A DNA stretch of 64,000 nt from Pseudomonas quebecensis (GTDB lineage Bacteria > Pseudomonadota > Gammaproteobacteria > Pseudomonadales > Pseudomonadaceae), in contig NZ_CP112866.1 of NCBI RefSeq assembly GCF_026410085.1, forward strand, positions 4,339,001-4,403,000, given 5' to 3'. The notes beneath the pieces are model-generated. The model saw nothing but the letters and a program-made list of their open reading frames with translations, was not told the origin of the DNA and ran no database searches. This document shows positions 7,486 through 17,956 of the stretch, in pieces. Each line of letters opens with the position of its first letter. The stretch's first letter is position 1. The translations under genes were made by a program, and so were the position numbers.

Positions 7486-9081
7486 ATGAAAATGCTCCCG
7501 CTACAAGCTGCCGTTGCCGCCGCGCTGTTAAGCGTGGCCATCGGTGTATCGGCCAAACCCCTGGTGGTCTGCACCGAAGCCAGCCCGGAGGGTTTTGACC
7601 CGGTCCTGTACACCACCGCCGTCACCGCTGACGCTGCGGCCGAAACCATGTTCAACCGTCTGGTGGACTTCAAGCCCGGTACTACCGAAGTGGTGCCTGC
7701 ACTGGCCAAATCCTGGGAAATCAGTGACGACGGCCTGACCTACACCTTCCACTTGCGCGACGACATCAAGTTCCATACCACCGACTACTTCAAACCCACG
7801 CGCAACCTGAATGCCGACGACGTACTGTGGAGCTTCCATCGCCAGATGGACCCGAAACACCCTTGGCATAACAAGTCCGCCACCGGGTTCCCCTATTTTG
7901 AAAGCATGGGCTTCAAGGAACTGCTCAAAAGCGTCGAGAAGACGGACGACCACACTGTGGTCTTCACGCTGACTCGTCCTGAAGCGCCGTTCCTGGCCGA
8001 TGTCGCAATGCCCTTTACCGCTATCCACTCCGCCGAATACGCCGACAAACTGCTGGCCGCCGGCAAGACCGATGAGCTGAACAGCAAGCCGATCGGCACC
8101 GGCCCGTTCATCTTCAACCGCTACGCCAAGGACGCCCAGGTGCGCTTCAAGGCCAACCCGGAATACTTCCGTGGCAAACCACCGGCCGATCCGCTGATCC
8201 TGGCGATTACCACCGACAACAACGTGCGCCTGCAAAAACTCAAGGCCAATGAGTGTCAGATCGCGCTGTATCCCAAGCCCGATGACGTGCCGAGCGTGAA
8301 GGCCGACCCGAACCTGAAAGTGGCGGAACTGGCGGCGATGACCACCGCGTACACCGCCCTGAACACCACCCACAAGTACATGAGCGACGCGCGGGTGCGC
8401 CAAGCGATCAACATCGCGTTCGACAAGAAAGGCTACAACGAATCCCTGTATGGCAAAGGCAACGCCATCGACGCCACCGGCCCGTACCCGCCGACCCTGC
8501 TGGGCTTCAACGATAAGCTGAAGAACCCTGAGCGCGACCTGGACAAGGCCCGCGCCCTGCTCAAGGAAGCCGGCGTGCCGGAAGGCACCGAGTTCACCTT
8601 GTTCACCCGTAACGGCGGCGGCCCGACCAACCCCAACCCGATGCTCGGCGCCCAGCGCATGCAGGCGGACCTGGCGCAGATCGGCCTGAAAGTGAACATT
8701 AAAGTCATGGAATGGGGCGAGATGCTCAAGCGCGCCAAGGCCGGCGAGCACGATATGGTGTCCGCGGGCTGGGCCGGCGATAACGGTGACCCGGATAACT
8801 TCCTCACGCCAAACCTGAGTTGCGATGCAGCGAAAAACGGCGAAAACTACGCCCGCTGGTGTAACAAAGAGTTTCAGGCTTTGATCGACAAGGCCCGCGC
8901 TGACGCTGAACCCACTGAGCGCGCCGCACTCTATGAACAAGCCCTGGATGTTTTCGAGAAAGACCAGCCGTGGATTCCAATGGCCTATCCGAAAATGTTT
9001 ACCGCCATGCGTAAAAACGTCGAAGGCTTTACCCAAAGCCCTCTGACCACTAATAACTTCGCCACCACCCAGGTGAAGTAA
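7486..9081 (+). CDS. dppA: Periplasmic di/oligopeptide-binding protein, DppA paralogue 4
   Basis: This 531-aa SBP_bac_5 protein is the most divergent of the four. The signal peptide is about residues 1-22 (MKMLPLQAAV start, GVSAKP cleavage). CTEASPEGFDP replaces CSEGSPAGFD, and the second-lobe stretch differs (FTRNGGGPTNPNPML). It keeps GDNGDPDNF near residue 430. ATG 7486 is preceded by AGAGGG and starts the signal peptide; the longer frame from 7318 overlaps the porin gene. It directly precedes dppB, so it is probably the main partner of the permease. The divergence suggests a different ligand range from paralogues 1-3. Confidence 0.93.
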   Translation: MKMLPLQAAVAAALLSVAIGVSAKPLVVCTEASPEGFDPVLYTTAVTADAAAETMFNRLVDFKPGTTEVVPALAKSWEISDDGLTYTFHLRDDIKFHTTDYFKPTRNLNADDVLWSFHRQMDPKHPWHNKSATGFPYFESMGFKELLKSVEKTDDHTVVFTLTRPEAPFLADVAMPFTAIHSAEYADKLLAAGKTDELNSKPIGTGPFIFNRYAKDAQVRFKANPEYFRGKPPADPLILAITTDNNVRLQKLKANECQIALYPKPDDVPSVKADPNLKVAELAAMTTAYTALNTTHKYMSDARVRQAINIAFDKKGYNESLYGKGNAIDATGPYPPTLLGFNDKLKNPERDLDKARALLKEAGVPEGTEFTLFTRNGGGPTNPNPMLGAQRMQADLAQIGLKVNIKVMEWGEMLKRAKAGEHDMVSAGWAGDNGDPDNFLTPNLSCDAAKNGENYARWCNKEFQALIDKARADAEPTERAALYEQALDVFEKDQPWIPMAYPKMFTAMRKNVEGFTQSPLTTNNFATTQVK

Positions 9082-9094
9082 ATAAGAAAAACGC

Positions 9095-9122
9095 TCGGCA
9101 CCGTCGACATGGGCGGTGCCGA
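9095..9122 (+). promoter_or_regulatory. Hairpin between dppA paralogue 4 and dppB
   Basis: TCGGCACCG pairs with CGGTGCCGA across a 10-nt loop. Such a stem between an abundant binding-protein gene and its permease genes commonly reduces downstream expression or protects the upstream mRNA. Confidence 0.5.
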
Positions 9123-9157
9123 ACCTGCCTAACCGGCTGATTGAGGTACACAACAAG

Positions 9158-10168
9158 ATGTTTAGTTTTATTGCCCGCCGACTGGGGTTATTGATCCCCA
9201 CGTTCTTCGGCATCACGTTGCTGACGTTTGCGTTGATACGCATGATTCCCGGCGACCCCGTAGAAGTCATGATGGGCGAACGCCGCGTCGACCCCGAGAT
9301 GCACGCACAGGCAATGGAACGCCTTGGTCTTAACAAGCCGTTGTATGCGCAATACCTGGACTATGTCGGCAAGCTCGCCCAGGGCGACCTTGGCGAATCC
9401 CTGCGCACCCGTACCAGCGTGTGGACCGAGTTCACCGCCCTCTTCCCCGCGACCCTGGAACTGTCCATGGCCGCCCTGTTGTTCGCCGGTATCCTGGGCC
9501 TGTTGGCCGGGGTGATCGCGGCACTCAAGCGAGGATCCCTGTTCGACCATGGGGTGATGGGCATCTCCCTGGCGGGGTATTCGATGCCGATCTTCTGGTG
9601 GGGCCTGATCCTGATCATGTTCTTCTCGGTGAGCCTGGGCTGGACCCCGGTTTCCGGGCGCATCGACCTGCTCTACGACATCGAGCCGCGCACCGGCTTC
9701 ATGCTGATCGACACCCTGCTGGCCGACGAGCCGGACGCGTTCTTCGACGCCCTGCACCACCTGATCCTGCCGGCCATCGTGCTCGGCACCATTCCGCTGG
9801 CGGTGATCGCGCGGATGACCCGTTCGTCGATGCTCGAAGTGCTGCGCGAAGACTACATCCGCACCGCCAAGGCCAAGGGCCTGTCGCCGACGCGCGTGGT
9901 GTTCGTACACGGCCTGCGCAACGCGCTGATCCCGGTATTGACCGTGGTCGGCCTGCAAGTCGGCACCCTGCTGGCCGGCGCGGTCCTGACCGAAACCATC
10001 TTCTCGTGGCCCGGCATCGGCAAATGGCTGATCGAAGCCATTGGCGCGCGGGACTACCCGGTGGTGCAGAACGGCATCCTGCTGATCGCCTGCCTGGTGA
10101 TCCTGGTGAACTTCGTGGTGGATATCCTCTACGGCTTCGCCAACCCACGCATCCGTCACCAGCGCTGA
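9158..10168 (+). CDS. dppB: Dipeptide ABC transporter permease DppB
   Basis: This 336-aa inner-membrane protein forms one half of the transmembrane channel for dipeptide import. It opens with the family signature MFSFIARRLGLLIPTFFGITLLTFALIRMIPGDP-type segment (TM1 at residues 9-30) and has about six membrane helices. The EAA loop is near residues 225-250 (LREDYIRTAKAKGLS). ATG 9158 gives the conserved family start; ACACAACAAG before it resembles a Hfq/Crc target and no strong Shine-Dalgarno is visible. dppC starts 4 bp after its stop, so the two are translationally linked. Confidence 0.95.
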   Translation: MFSFIARRLGLLIPTFFGITLLTFALIRMIPGDPVEVMMGERRVDPEMHAQAMERLGLNKPLYAQYLDYVGKLAQGDLGESLRTRTSVWTEFTALFPATLELSMAALLFAGILGLLAGVIAALKRGSLFDHGVMGISLAGYSMPIFWWGLILIMFFSVSLGWTPVSGRIDLLYDIEPRTGFMLIDTLLADEPDAFFDALHHLILPAIVLGTIPLAVIARMTRSSMLEVLREDYIRTAKAKGLSPTRVVFVHGLRNALIPVLTVVGLQVGTLLAGAVLTETIFSWPGIGKWLIEAIGARDYPVVQNGILLIACLVILVNFVVDILYGFANPRIRHQR

Positions 10169-10172
10169 GATC

Positions 10173-11090
10173 ATGACCATGACCACACCTACTCAAGTGT
10201 CAGCAGTCGATCAAAGCCTGCTGTACCCGTCCCCGTACAAAGAATTCTGGCAAGCCTTTTCCAAGAACAAAGGCGCGGTGGCCGGCCTGCTGTTCATGTT
10301 GCTGATTGTGTTCTGCGCGATCTTCGCCCCGTGGGTTGCGCCGCATAACCCCAGCGAGCAATACCGCGACTTCCTGCTCACCCCGCCGGCGTGGCTGGAA
10401 GGCGGGCAGATGCAGTTTCTGCTGGGCACCGACGAACTGGGCCGTGACCTGCTCTCGCGTCTGATCCAGGGTTCGCGCCTGTCATTGCTGATCGGTTTGT
10501 CGTCAGTGGTGATGTCGCTGATCCCGGGCATCCTCCTGGGTCTGTTCGCCGGGTTCTTCCCGCGCCTGCTGGGCCCGACCATCATGCGCCTGATGGACAT
10601 CATGCTGGCGCTGCCGTCGCTGCTGCTGGCCGTGGCTATCGTCGCCATCCTCGGCCCTGGCCTGATCAACACCGTGATCGCTATCGCCATCGTGTCGCTG
10701 CCGTCCTACGTGCGTCTGACCCGCGCTGCCGTGATGGGCGAACTGAACCGTGACTACGTGACCGCCGCGCGCCTGGCCGGTGCCGGCCTGCCGCGCCTGA
10801 TGTTCATCACCGTGCTACCCAACTGCATGGCGCCGCTGATCGTACAGGCCACCCTGAGTTTCTCCTCGGCGATCCTCGATGCCGCGGCCCTGGGCTTCCT
10901 CGGCCTTGGCGTACAACCGCCGACCCCGGAGTGGGGCACCATGCTGGCTTCGGCCCGTGACTACATCGAACGCGCCTGGTGGGTGGTGAGCCTGCCTGGT
11001 TTGACCATTTTGCTCAGCGTGCTGGCAATCAACTTGATGGGCGACGGCCTGCGCGATGCGCTGGACCCGAAACTCAAGAACGCCGCCTGA
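10173..11090 (+). CDS. dppC: Dipeptide ABC transporter permease DppC
   Basis: This 305-aa second permease subunit has a cytoplasmic N-terminal tail with [17 protein letters not shown]1 near residues 33-55, and the EAA loop ([15 protein letters not shown]) near 192-206. About six membrane helices are visible. Two in-frame ATGs (10173 and 10179) are possible starts, and the first is given. The spacing of 4 bp from dppB and 10 bp to dppD shows a single operon. Confidence 0.95.
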   Translation: MTMTTPTQVSAVDQSLLYPSPYKEFWQAFSKNKGAVAGLLFMLLIVFCAIFAPWVAPHNPSEQYRDFLLTPPAWLEGGQMQFLLGTDELGRDLLSRLIQGSRLSLLIGLSSVVMSLIPGILLGLFAGFFPRLLGPTIMRLMDIMLALPSLLLAVAIVAILGPGLINTVIAIAIVSLPSYVRLTRAAVMGELNRDYVTAARLAGAGLPRLMFITVLPNCMAPLIVQATLSFSSAILDAAALGFLGLGVQPPTPEWGTMLASARDYIERAWWVVSLPGLTILLSVLAINLMGDGLRDALDPKLKNAA

Positions 11091-11100
11091 GGAGATTCCC

Positions 11101-12069
11101 ATGTCACTGTTAGAAATCAAGAATCTCAACGTACGCTTCGGCGACGCAACCGCCGTGCCGGTGGTCGACGGCCTCGACCTGTCCGTGGACAAAGGCGAAG
11201 TACTGGCCATCGTGGGCGAGTCGGGTTCGGGTAAATCCGTGACCATGATGGCGCTGATGGGCCTGATCGAGCACCCCGGTATCGTCACCGCCGATGCGCT
11301 GACCTTCGACGGCAAGGACATGCTCAAGCTGAGCAACCGTCAACGTCGCCAGATCGTCGGCAAAGACCTGGCGATGGTGTTCCAGGACCCGATGACCGCG
11401 CTCAACCCCAGCTACACCGTGGGTTTCCAGATCGAAGAAGTGCTGCGCCTGCACCTGAAAATGTCCGGCAAACAGGCACGCAAACGCGCGATCGAATTGT
11501 TGGAAAAAGTTGAGATCCCAGGCGCCGCCAGCCGTATGGACGCCTATCCGCACCAACTGTCCGGCGGTATGAGCCAGCGCGTGGCCATCGCCATGGCAAT
11601 TGCCGGCGAGCCGAAACTGCTGATCGCCGACGAACCGACCACCGCGTTGGACGTGACCATCCAGGCGCAGATCATGGACCTGCTGCTGGCCCTGCAAAAA
11701 GAGCAGAACATGGGCCTGGTGCTGATCACCCACGACCTCGCCGTGGTGGCCGAAACCGCCCAGCGCGTGTGCGTGATGTACGCCGGCCAGGCCGTGGAAG
11801 TCGGCCAGGTGCCGCAACTATTCGACATCCCCGCTCATCCTTACAGCGAAGCGCTGCTCAAGGCGATCCCCGAGCACAGCCTGGGCGCCACGCGCCTGGC
11901 AACATTGCCCGGCATCGTGCCTGGCCGCTACGACCGTCCGCAGGGTTGCCTGCTGTCGCCGCGCTGCCCATACGTGCAGGAAACCTGCCGCGCCCAGCGT
12001 CCGGGCCTCGATCCAAAAACCAACAGCCTCGCGCGTTGCTTCTACCCCTTGAACCAGGAGGTGGCGTAA
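11101..12069 (+). CDS. dppD: Dipeptide ABC transporter ATP-binding protein DppD
   Basis: This 322-aa ATPase has Walker A GESGSGKS near residue 40, the ABC signature LSGGMSQR near 157, Walker B LLIADEPT near 177 and the switch His in LITHDLA. The C-terminal oligopeptide-transporter extension carries a Cys cluster ([17 protein letters not shown]), which in related DppD proteins can bind an iron-sulfur cluster. GGAGATTCCC precedes ATG 11101. It pairs with DppF to power DppBC, and its TAA stop shares a base with the dppF ATG (TAATG). Confidence 0.95.
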   Translation: MSLLEIKNLNVRFGDATAVPVVDGLDLSVDKGEVLAIVGESGSGKSVTMMALMGLIEHPGIVTADALTFDGKDMLKLSNRQRRQIVGKDLAMVFQDPMTALNPSYTVGFQIEEVLRLHLKMSGKQARKRAIELLEKVEIPGAASRMDAYPHQLSGGMSQRVAIAMAIAGEPKLLIADEPTTALDVTIQAQIMDLLLALQKEQNMGLVLITHDLAVVAETAQRVCVMYAGQAVEVGQVPQLFDIPAHPYSEALLKAIPEHSLGATRLATLPGIVPGRYDRPQGCLLSPRCPYVQETCRAQRPGLDPKTNSLARCFYPLNQEVA

Positions 12070-13040
12070 TGGCCGTCGTTCTTACTGCCCGCGACCTGAC
12101 CCGTCACTACGAAGTGTCCCGTGGCCTGTTCAAGGGCCACGCCACCGTGCGGGCCCTCAATGGTGTGTCGTTCGAACTGGAAGCCGGCAAGACCCTCGCC
12201 GTGGTCGGCGAGTCGGGTTGCGGCAAGTCCACCCTCGCCCGCGCACTCACGCTGATTGAAGAGCCGTCGTCGGGCTCGCTGAAAATCGCCGGCCAGGAAG
12301 TCGCCGGTGCCGACAAGGCCCAACGCAAGCAATTGCGCAAAGACGTGCAGATGGTGTTCCAGAGCCCGTATGCCTCGCTGAACCCACGGCAGAAAGTCGG
12401 CGACCAACTGGGCGAGCCGCTGCTGATCAACACCAACCTGTCCGCCGCTGAACGCCGCGAGAAAGTGCAGGCGATGATGAAGCAAGTGGGCCTGCGCCCC
12501 GAGCATTATCAGCGCTACCCGCACATGTTCTCCGGTGGCCAGCGCCAGCGCATCGCCCTGGCCCGCGCCATGATGCTGCAACCCAAAGTGCTGGTGGCGG
12601 ATGAACCTACCTCCGCACTGGACGTATCGATCCAGGCCCAGGTGCTCAACCTGTTCATGGACCTGCAGCAGGAGTTCAACACCGCCTACGTGTTCATCTC
12701 CCACAACCTGGCGGTGGTGCAGCACGTCGCCGATGACGTGATGGTGATGTACCTCGGTCGCCCGGTGGAAGTCGGCCCCAAGGAAGACATCTACGCACGT
12801 CCCCTGCACCCGTACACTCAGGCGCTGCTGTCGGCCACGCCGACCATTCATCCGGATCCGAACAAACCGAAGATCAAAATCGTCGGCGAGTTGCCCAACC
12901 CCTTGAACCCGCCGCCGGGTTGCGCGTTCCACAAGCGCTGCCCGTACGCCACCGAGCGCTGCAGCACCGAGGAGCCGCAATTGCGGCCGTTGGATAACCG
13001 TCAGGTGGCTTGCCACTATGCGGAGCAGTTCGTCGCCTGA
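12069..13040 (+). CDS. dppF: Dipeptide ABC transporter ATP-binding protein DppF
   Basis: This 323-aa ATPase is the second nucleotide-binding subunit. It shows Walker A GESGCGKS near residue 53, signature FSGGQRQR near 159, Walker B VLVADEPTSALD near 178 and a C-terminal Cys cluster (PPGCAFHKRCPYATERC). ATG 12069 overlaps the dppD stop, and AGGAGGTGG ahead of it is a strong ribosome-binding site inside dppD. It is the last gene of the operon and is followed by a clear terminator. Confidence 0.95.
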   Translation: MAVVLTARDLTRHYEVSRGLFKGHATVRALNGVSFELEAGKTLAVVGESGCGKSTLARALTLIEEPSSGSLKIAGQEVAGADKAQRKQLRKDVQMVFQSPYASLNPRQKVGDQLGEPLLINTNLSAAERREKVQAMMKQVGLRPEHYQRYPHMFSGGQRQRIALARAMMLQPKVLVADEPTSALDVSIQAQVLNLFMDLQQEFNTAYVFISHNLAVVQHVADDVMVMYLGRPVEVGPKEDIYARPLHPYTQALLSATPTIHPDPNKPKIKIVGELPNPLNPPPGCAFHKRCPYATERCSTEEPQLRPLDNRQVACHYAEQFVA

Positions 13041-13072
13041 GCGCGCCGGACCGATCAGTAGCAGAGTTTCAC

Positions 13073-13123
13073 AGCCCTTCCCATCAGGTTGCGCATCAGC
13101 CTGGCGGGAGGGGCTTTCTTTTT
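13073..13123 (+). terminator. Rho-independent terminator of the dpp operon
   Basis: AGCCCTTCCC pairs with GGGAGGGGCT around an inner CAGG/CCTG stem and is followed by TTCTTTTT. Confidence 0.8.
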
Positions 13124-13130
13124 GCGGCGG

Positions 13131-13376
13131 CTATTTGTTGCCATCGTCATAGGTTTCGCTGTCTTCCCCTTCGTTGTAGGGATTTTCTGCGTCCTCTTTG
13201 GGAGCCGGTTGGGCCTGGGGTTGCCAGCTGCCGGAATTGACCTCGTTCTGCTTTTTCTTGGTGACCGGGCCGGTGTCTTTCCACTGAGGCATGCCTGCGT
13301 CAGCCAGTGCCGGCAGGGTCGTCAGCCACAGGCAGGCCAGCAACAGCAGGGATATGGCGCGTTGAGCCTTTCGCAC
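13131..13376 (-). CDS. Small secreted hypothetical protein
   Basis: This 81-aa protein has a clear signal peptide (RKAQ n-region, hydrophobic core LLLLACLWL, cleavage near ALADA at about residue 26). The mature part is short, very polar, rich in Pro, Gln, Glu and Asp, with no Cys and probably disordered. GGAGA precedes the GTG start. It ends just before the convergent dpp terminator. I do not recognise a function; a small periplasmic protein is the safest description. Confidence 0.65.
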   Translation of the reverse strand: MRKAQRAISLLLLACLWLTTLPALADAGMPQWKDTGPVTKKKQNEVNSGSWQPQAQPAPKEDAENPYNEGEDSETYDDGNK

Positions 13377-13458
13377 GGTGGTCTCCTTTACAGTCGGTGG
13401 TTAAACGCTAGACCGGATGCCGGGTTCTCGCCAATTTAACGCCTGGTGGAGAAAAAAT

Positions 13459-13547
13459 GTGGGAGAGTTCTTGCCCCCGATGACTGTGTGTCAGCCAGTA
13501 CATCCAGGGCTGACACACTGCTATCGGGGGCAAGCCCCCTCCCACAT
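13459..13547. repeat. REPIN (REP doublet), degenerate left arm
   Basis: TGTGGGAGAGTTCTTGCCCC on the left and its near-complement GGGGGCAAGCCCCCTCCCACA on the right enclose an inner pair (GTGTCAGCC / GGCTGACAC). This is the inverted REP doublet arrangement known as a REPIN in P. fluorescens. The left arm carries substitutions relative to the other copies. Together with the next element it fills the gene-free stretch 13377-13743. Confidence 0.8.
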
Positions 13548-13649
13548 TTGGGCCAAGATGTACTGGCAAATTCGCTACAATTTGGCCCGCTAGCTAATAG
13601 CCAATTTCCGCCTGACCAAGTTCCGGTTAGACACAACGCGGTAAAAAAA

Positions 13650-13739
13650 GTGGGAGGGGGCTTGCCCCCGATGGCTGTGTGTCAGCCAGTACATTCAGGG
13701 CTGACACACTGCTATCGGGGGCAAGCCCCCTCCCACATG
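13650..13739. repeat. REPIN (REP doublet) at the 3' end of prfC
   Basis: GTGGGAGGGGGCTTGCCCCC and its inverted partner enclose almost the same inner sequence as the previous element (GTGTCAGCCAGTACATTCAG). It lies 5 bp from the prfC stop codon and can fold into a long hairpin that may end or protect prfC mRNA. The two copies, about 100 bp apart, look like siblings. Confidence 0.85.
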
Positions 13740-13743
13740 TTGT

Positions 13744-15327
<1,584 letters not shown>

Positions 15328-15438
15328 GGGAAATCGCCTGGCAGGTGAGTCAAAAAAGGGCGGCGAGTATAGCGCAAACCCAAGGTGACGGACCACCGTT
15401 CACCCGATCAGGGGTGGCTAAATGGTGCCAAGTGTGGA

Positions 15439-15452
15439 ACCTTTTAAAAGGT
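15439..15452. promoter_or_regulatory. Perfect palindrome upstream of the osmoprotectant transporter operon
   Basis: ACCTTTTAAAAGGT is a perfect 14-bp palindrome about 210 bp before the first gene of the operon. It lies in the 330-bp region between prfC and this operon, which otherwise holds no gene. It could be an operator or part of a promoter; the regulator is unknown. Confidence 0.4.
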
Positions 15453-15659
15453 GCAGACGTCCACTCCCCTGCTATCGCACTCGTAACAGGGGCTGAAAAA
15501 TCAGCAAGTTAGCCTGACGAGGCTGCGCTTATGGCTCGAACTCATACCGCTTTTGACGGTATTGGCGAGCTGCATTTCGCGTTCACTTTCCGCTGACAGC
15601 CAGCCATGGCATGCCACGCAGGAATGTGTTCGTCGACAGAAGAAAAAAGGAGTCCGCCT

Positions 15660-16376
15660 GTGGCTATTCGCTATGGCAAAGGGCTGATAGGAGGTGCGGT
15701 TGTCGTCGCGCTCCTGGCCCTGCTGATCCACTGGATCGGCATCAACACGATCGAGTTGTACCGCGACGATTTGTTGTTTTACCTGCAAGCTCACTTAGTT
15801 CTCGTTCTAGTCTCCATGCTGGCGGCCCTCGTTGTGGGCATCCCCGCCGGTATCCTGCTCAGTCGACCGCATATGGTCGGGCGCGCAGAACGCTTCATGC
15901 AGATCTTCAACATCGGCAACACCGTCCCTCCCCTGGCCGTACTGGCCATCGCCCTCGGCGTCCTCGGCATCGGCAGCGGCCCGGCTATCTTCGCGCTGTT
16001 CCTCGCCTCCCTCCTGCCCATCGTGCGCAACACTTACGAAGGCCTGAAAAACGTTCAAGGCTCGCTCAAGGAAGCCGCCACCGGCATCGGCATGACCCCG
16101 CGCCAGGTGTTGTTTCGCGTGGAGTTGCCCAACGCCGTGCCGATCATCATCGGCGGCGTGCGCGTCGCGCTGGCGATCAATGTGGGCACCGCGCCCCTGG
16201 CGTTTCTGATCGGCGCCAACAGCCTGGGCAGCCTGATCTTTCCCGGCATCGCCCTGAACAACCAGCCGCAACTGCTGCTCGGCGCTGCGTGCACCGCGTT
16301 GCTGGCCTTGTTGCTGGACGGTCTGGTGACCATGGCCAGCCGCCTCTGGCTGGAACGCGGGTTGCGTCCGTCTTGA
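15660..16376 (+). CDS. Osmoprotectant (betaine/choline-type) ABC transporter permease 1
   Basis: This 238-aa inner-membrane permease is of the OpuC/OsmU (YehW/YehY) family. About six helices are visible, with the binding-protein-dependent permease loop EAATGIGMTPRQVLFRVELPNA near residues 140-161. The start is GTG 15660 because AAAGGAG lies 8 bp upstream; the ATG-led extension from 15606 (MACHAGMCSS) is implausible. It opens a four-gene operon of permease, binding protein, permease and ATPase. The family imports glycine betaine, choline or similar quaternary amines during osmotic stress or as carbon/nitrogen sources. Confidence 0.88.
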   Translation: MAIRYGKGLIGGAVVVALLALLIHWIGINTIELYRDDLLFYLQAHLVLVLVSMLAALVVGIPAGILLSRPHMVGRAERFMQIFNIGNTVPPLAVLAIALGVLGIGSGPAIFALFLASLLPIVRNTYEGLKNVQGSLKEAATGIGMTPRQVLFRVELPNAVPIIIGGVRVALAINVGTAPLAFLIGANSLGSLIFPGIALNNQPQLLLGAACTALLALLLDGLVTMASRLWLERGLRPS

Positions 16377-16396
16377 GGCTTGGCAAAGGAATTCAC

Positions 16397-17290
16397 ATGA
16401 AAAAGCTGACACTGATACTGAGCTGCATCCTGCTGTGCGCAGGGTTTGCGCAAGCCGCCGAAAAACCGGTGATCCGTATCGGCGCGCGGGTGTTCACCGA
16501 ACAGACCCTGCTCGCCGAAATCACCTCCCAATACCTCAACACCAAAGGCTATGACGCCCGCGTCACCGGCGGCCTGGGCAGCAATCTGGCGCGCAGCGCC
16601 CAGGAAAGCGGGCAGTTGGACCTGATCTGGGAATACACCGGTGTGTCGCTGGTGGCCTACAACCATATCGACGAGAAACTCGACAGCGAACAGTCCTACG
16701 CTCGGGTCAAGGAACTCGACGCGAAAAAAGGCCTGGTCTGGCTGTCGCCTTCGCGCTTCAGCAATACCTACGCCCTGGCGCTGCCGCAGAAGGTCGCGCA
16801 GGAACATCCCGAGATCAACAGCATCAGCGACCTCACCAAGGCGATGGCGGAAAACACCCGGGAACATCGCCTGGTCGCGCTGGACACCGAGTTCGCCAAC
16901 CGCTCCGACGGTCTGGCCGGCATGGTCAAACTGTATGAGATGAACCTGACCCGCAAGAACACCCGGCAGATGGACGCAGGCCTGGTCTACACCGCGCTGC
17001 GTAATGGCCAGGTGTTCGCCGGCCTGGTCTACACCACCGACGGGCGCCTGAACGCCTTCAAATTAAAACTGCTGGCGGACGACAAGCACTACTTCCCGGA
17101 CTACACCGCCGCACCGGTGGTACGCCAAGCCTACCTGGACGCGCACCCGCAACTGGCCGCCGACCTCAAGCCGCTGGCCGCGCTGTTCGACGACGAAACC
17201 ATGCGTCAACTCAATGCTCGCGTCGACGTCGACCACGAAAGCCCGTCCGCCGTGGCCGCCGACTTCCTGCGCCAGCATCCGATCAACTAA
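16397..17290 (+). CDS. Osmoprotectant ABC transporter substrate-binding protein
   Basis: This 297-aa periplasmic protein has a Sec signal peptide (MKKLTLILSC start, cleavage after AQA near residue 21). It belongs to the OpuAC/OsmX family: IRIGARVFTEQTLLAEI near residue 27, GGLGSNLARSAQESGQLDLIWEYTG near 60-85, and the AGLVYTALRNGQVFAGLVYTTDGR region. A Cys in the signal peptide (LSCILLC) is not in a clean lipobox, so I read it as soluble rather than a lipoprotein. It is 20 bp after permease 1 and 12 bp before permease 2. The ligand is likely a betaine or choline derivative. Confidence 0.88.
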   Translation: MKKLTLILSCILLCAGFAQAAEKPVIRIGARVFTEQTLLAEITSQYLNTKGYDARVTGGLGSNLARSAQESGQLDLIWEYTGVSLVAYNHIDEKLDSEQSYARVKELDAKKGLVWLSPSRFSNTYALALPQKVAQEHPEINSISDLTKAMAENTREHRLVALDTEFANRSDGLAGMVKLYEMNLTRKNTRQMDAGLVYTALRNGQVFAGLVYTTDGRLNAFKLKLLADDKHYFPDYTAAPVVRQAYLDAHPQLAADLKPLAALFDDETMRQLNARVDVDHESPSAVAADFLRQHPIN

Positions 17291-17302
17291 CGAGGAGAAG
17301 AC

Positions 17303-17956
17303 ATGGAATTCCTGAACGCCTTTTCCCATCTTGATTGGGCCCAAGTCCTGCACCTGACCTGGCAGCACATCACCCTGGTTGGCATCGCAGTCGTTCTGGC
17401 AATCGTCGTCGGCGTGCCCCTGGGCGTGCTGATGACGCGCTTCCCGACGCTTGCCGGCCCGCTGCAGGCCAGCGCCACGGTGTTGCTGACCGTGCCGTCC
17501 ATCGCCCTGTTCGGCCTGCTGCTGCCGTTCTACTCCAAGTTCGGTCAGGGCCTGGGGCCGATGCCGGCAATCACCGCCGTGTTCCTCTACTCCTTGTTGC
17601 CGATCATGCGTAACACCTACCTGGCCCTTACCGGCGTGGAACCGGGCATTCGCGAAGCCGCCAAAGGCATCGGCATGACCTTCGGCCAGCGCCTGCGCAT
17701 GGTCGAGTTGCCGATCGCGGTGCCGGTGATTCTGGCCGGGGTGCGCACCGCGGTGGTGATGAACATCGGTGTGATGACCATCGCCGCCACCATCGGCGCC
17801 GGTGGCCTGGGTGTACTGATTCTGGCCTCCATCAGCCGCAGCGACATGTCGATGCTGATCGTCGGCGCCGTGCTGGTCAGCCTGCTGGCCATCTTCGCCG
17901 ACCTGCTTCTGCAATGGCTGCAACGCTCGCTGACTCCAAAAGGACTACTCAAATGA
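17303..17956 (+). CDS. Osmoprotectant ABC transporter permease 2
   Basis: This 217-aa integral membrane protein is the second channel subunit. It has a TM segment around residues 20-45 and the permease loop REAAKGIGMTFGQRLRMVELP near residues 114-134. CGAGGAGAAGAC before ATG 17303 is a good ribosome-binding site. Its stop overlaps the start of the ATPase gene (ATGA), showing coupled translation. It is slightly shorter than permease 1, as is usual for this pair. Confidence 0.88.
   Translation: MEFLNAFSHLDWAQVLHLTWQHITLVGIAVVLAIVVGVPLGVLMTRFPTLAGPLQASATVLLTVPSIALFGLLLPFYSKFGQGLGPMPAITAVFLYSLLPIMRNTYLALTGVEPGIREAAKGIGMTFGQRLRMVELPIAVPVILAGVRTAVVMNIGVMTIAATIGAGGLGVLILASISRSDMSMLIVGAVLVSLLAIFADLLLQWLQRSLTPKGLLK

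Noticed and set aside
15501..15794. Minus-strand frame of 97 codons across the start of the osmoprotectant operon
   Set aside because: It overlaps the promoter and first codons of a well-supported gene and resembles no family.
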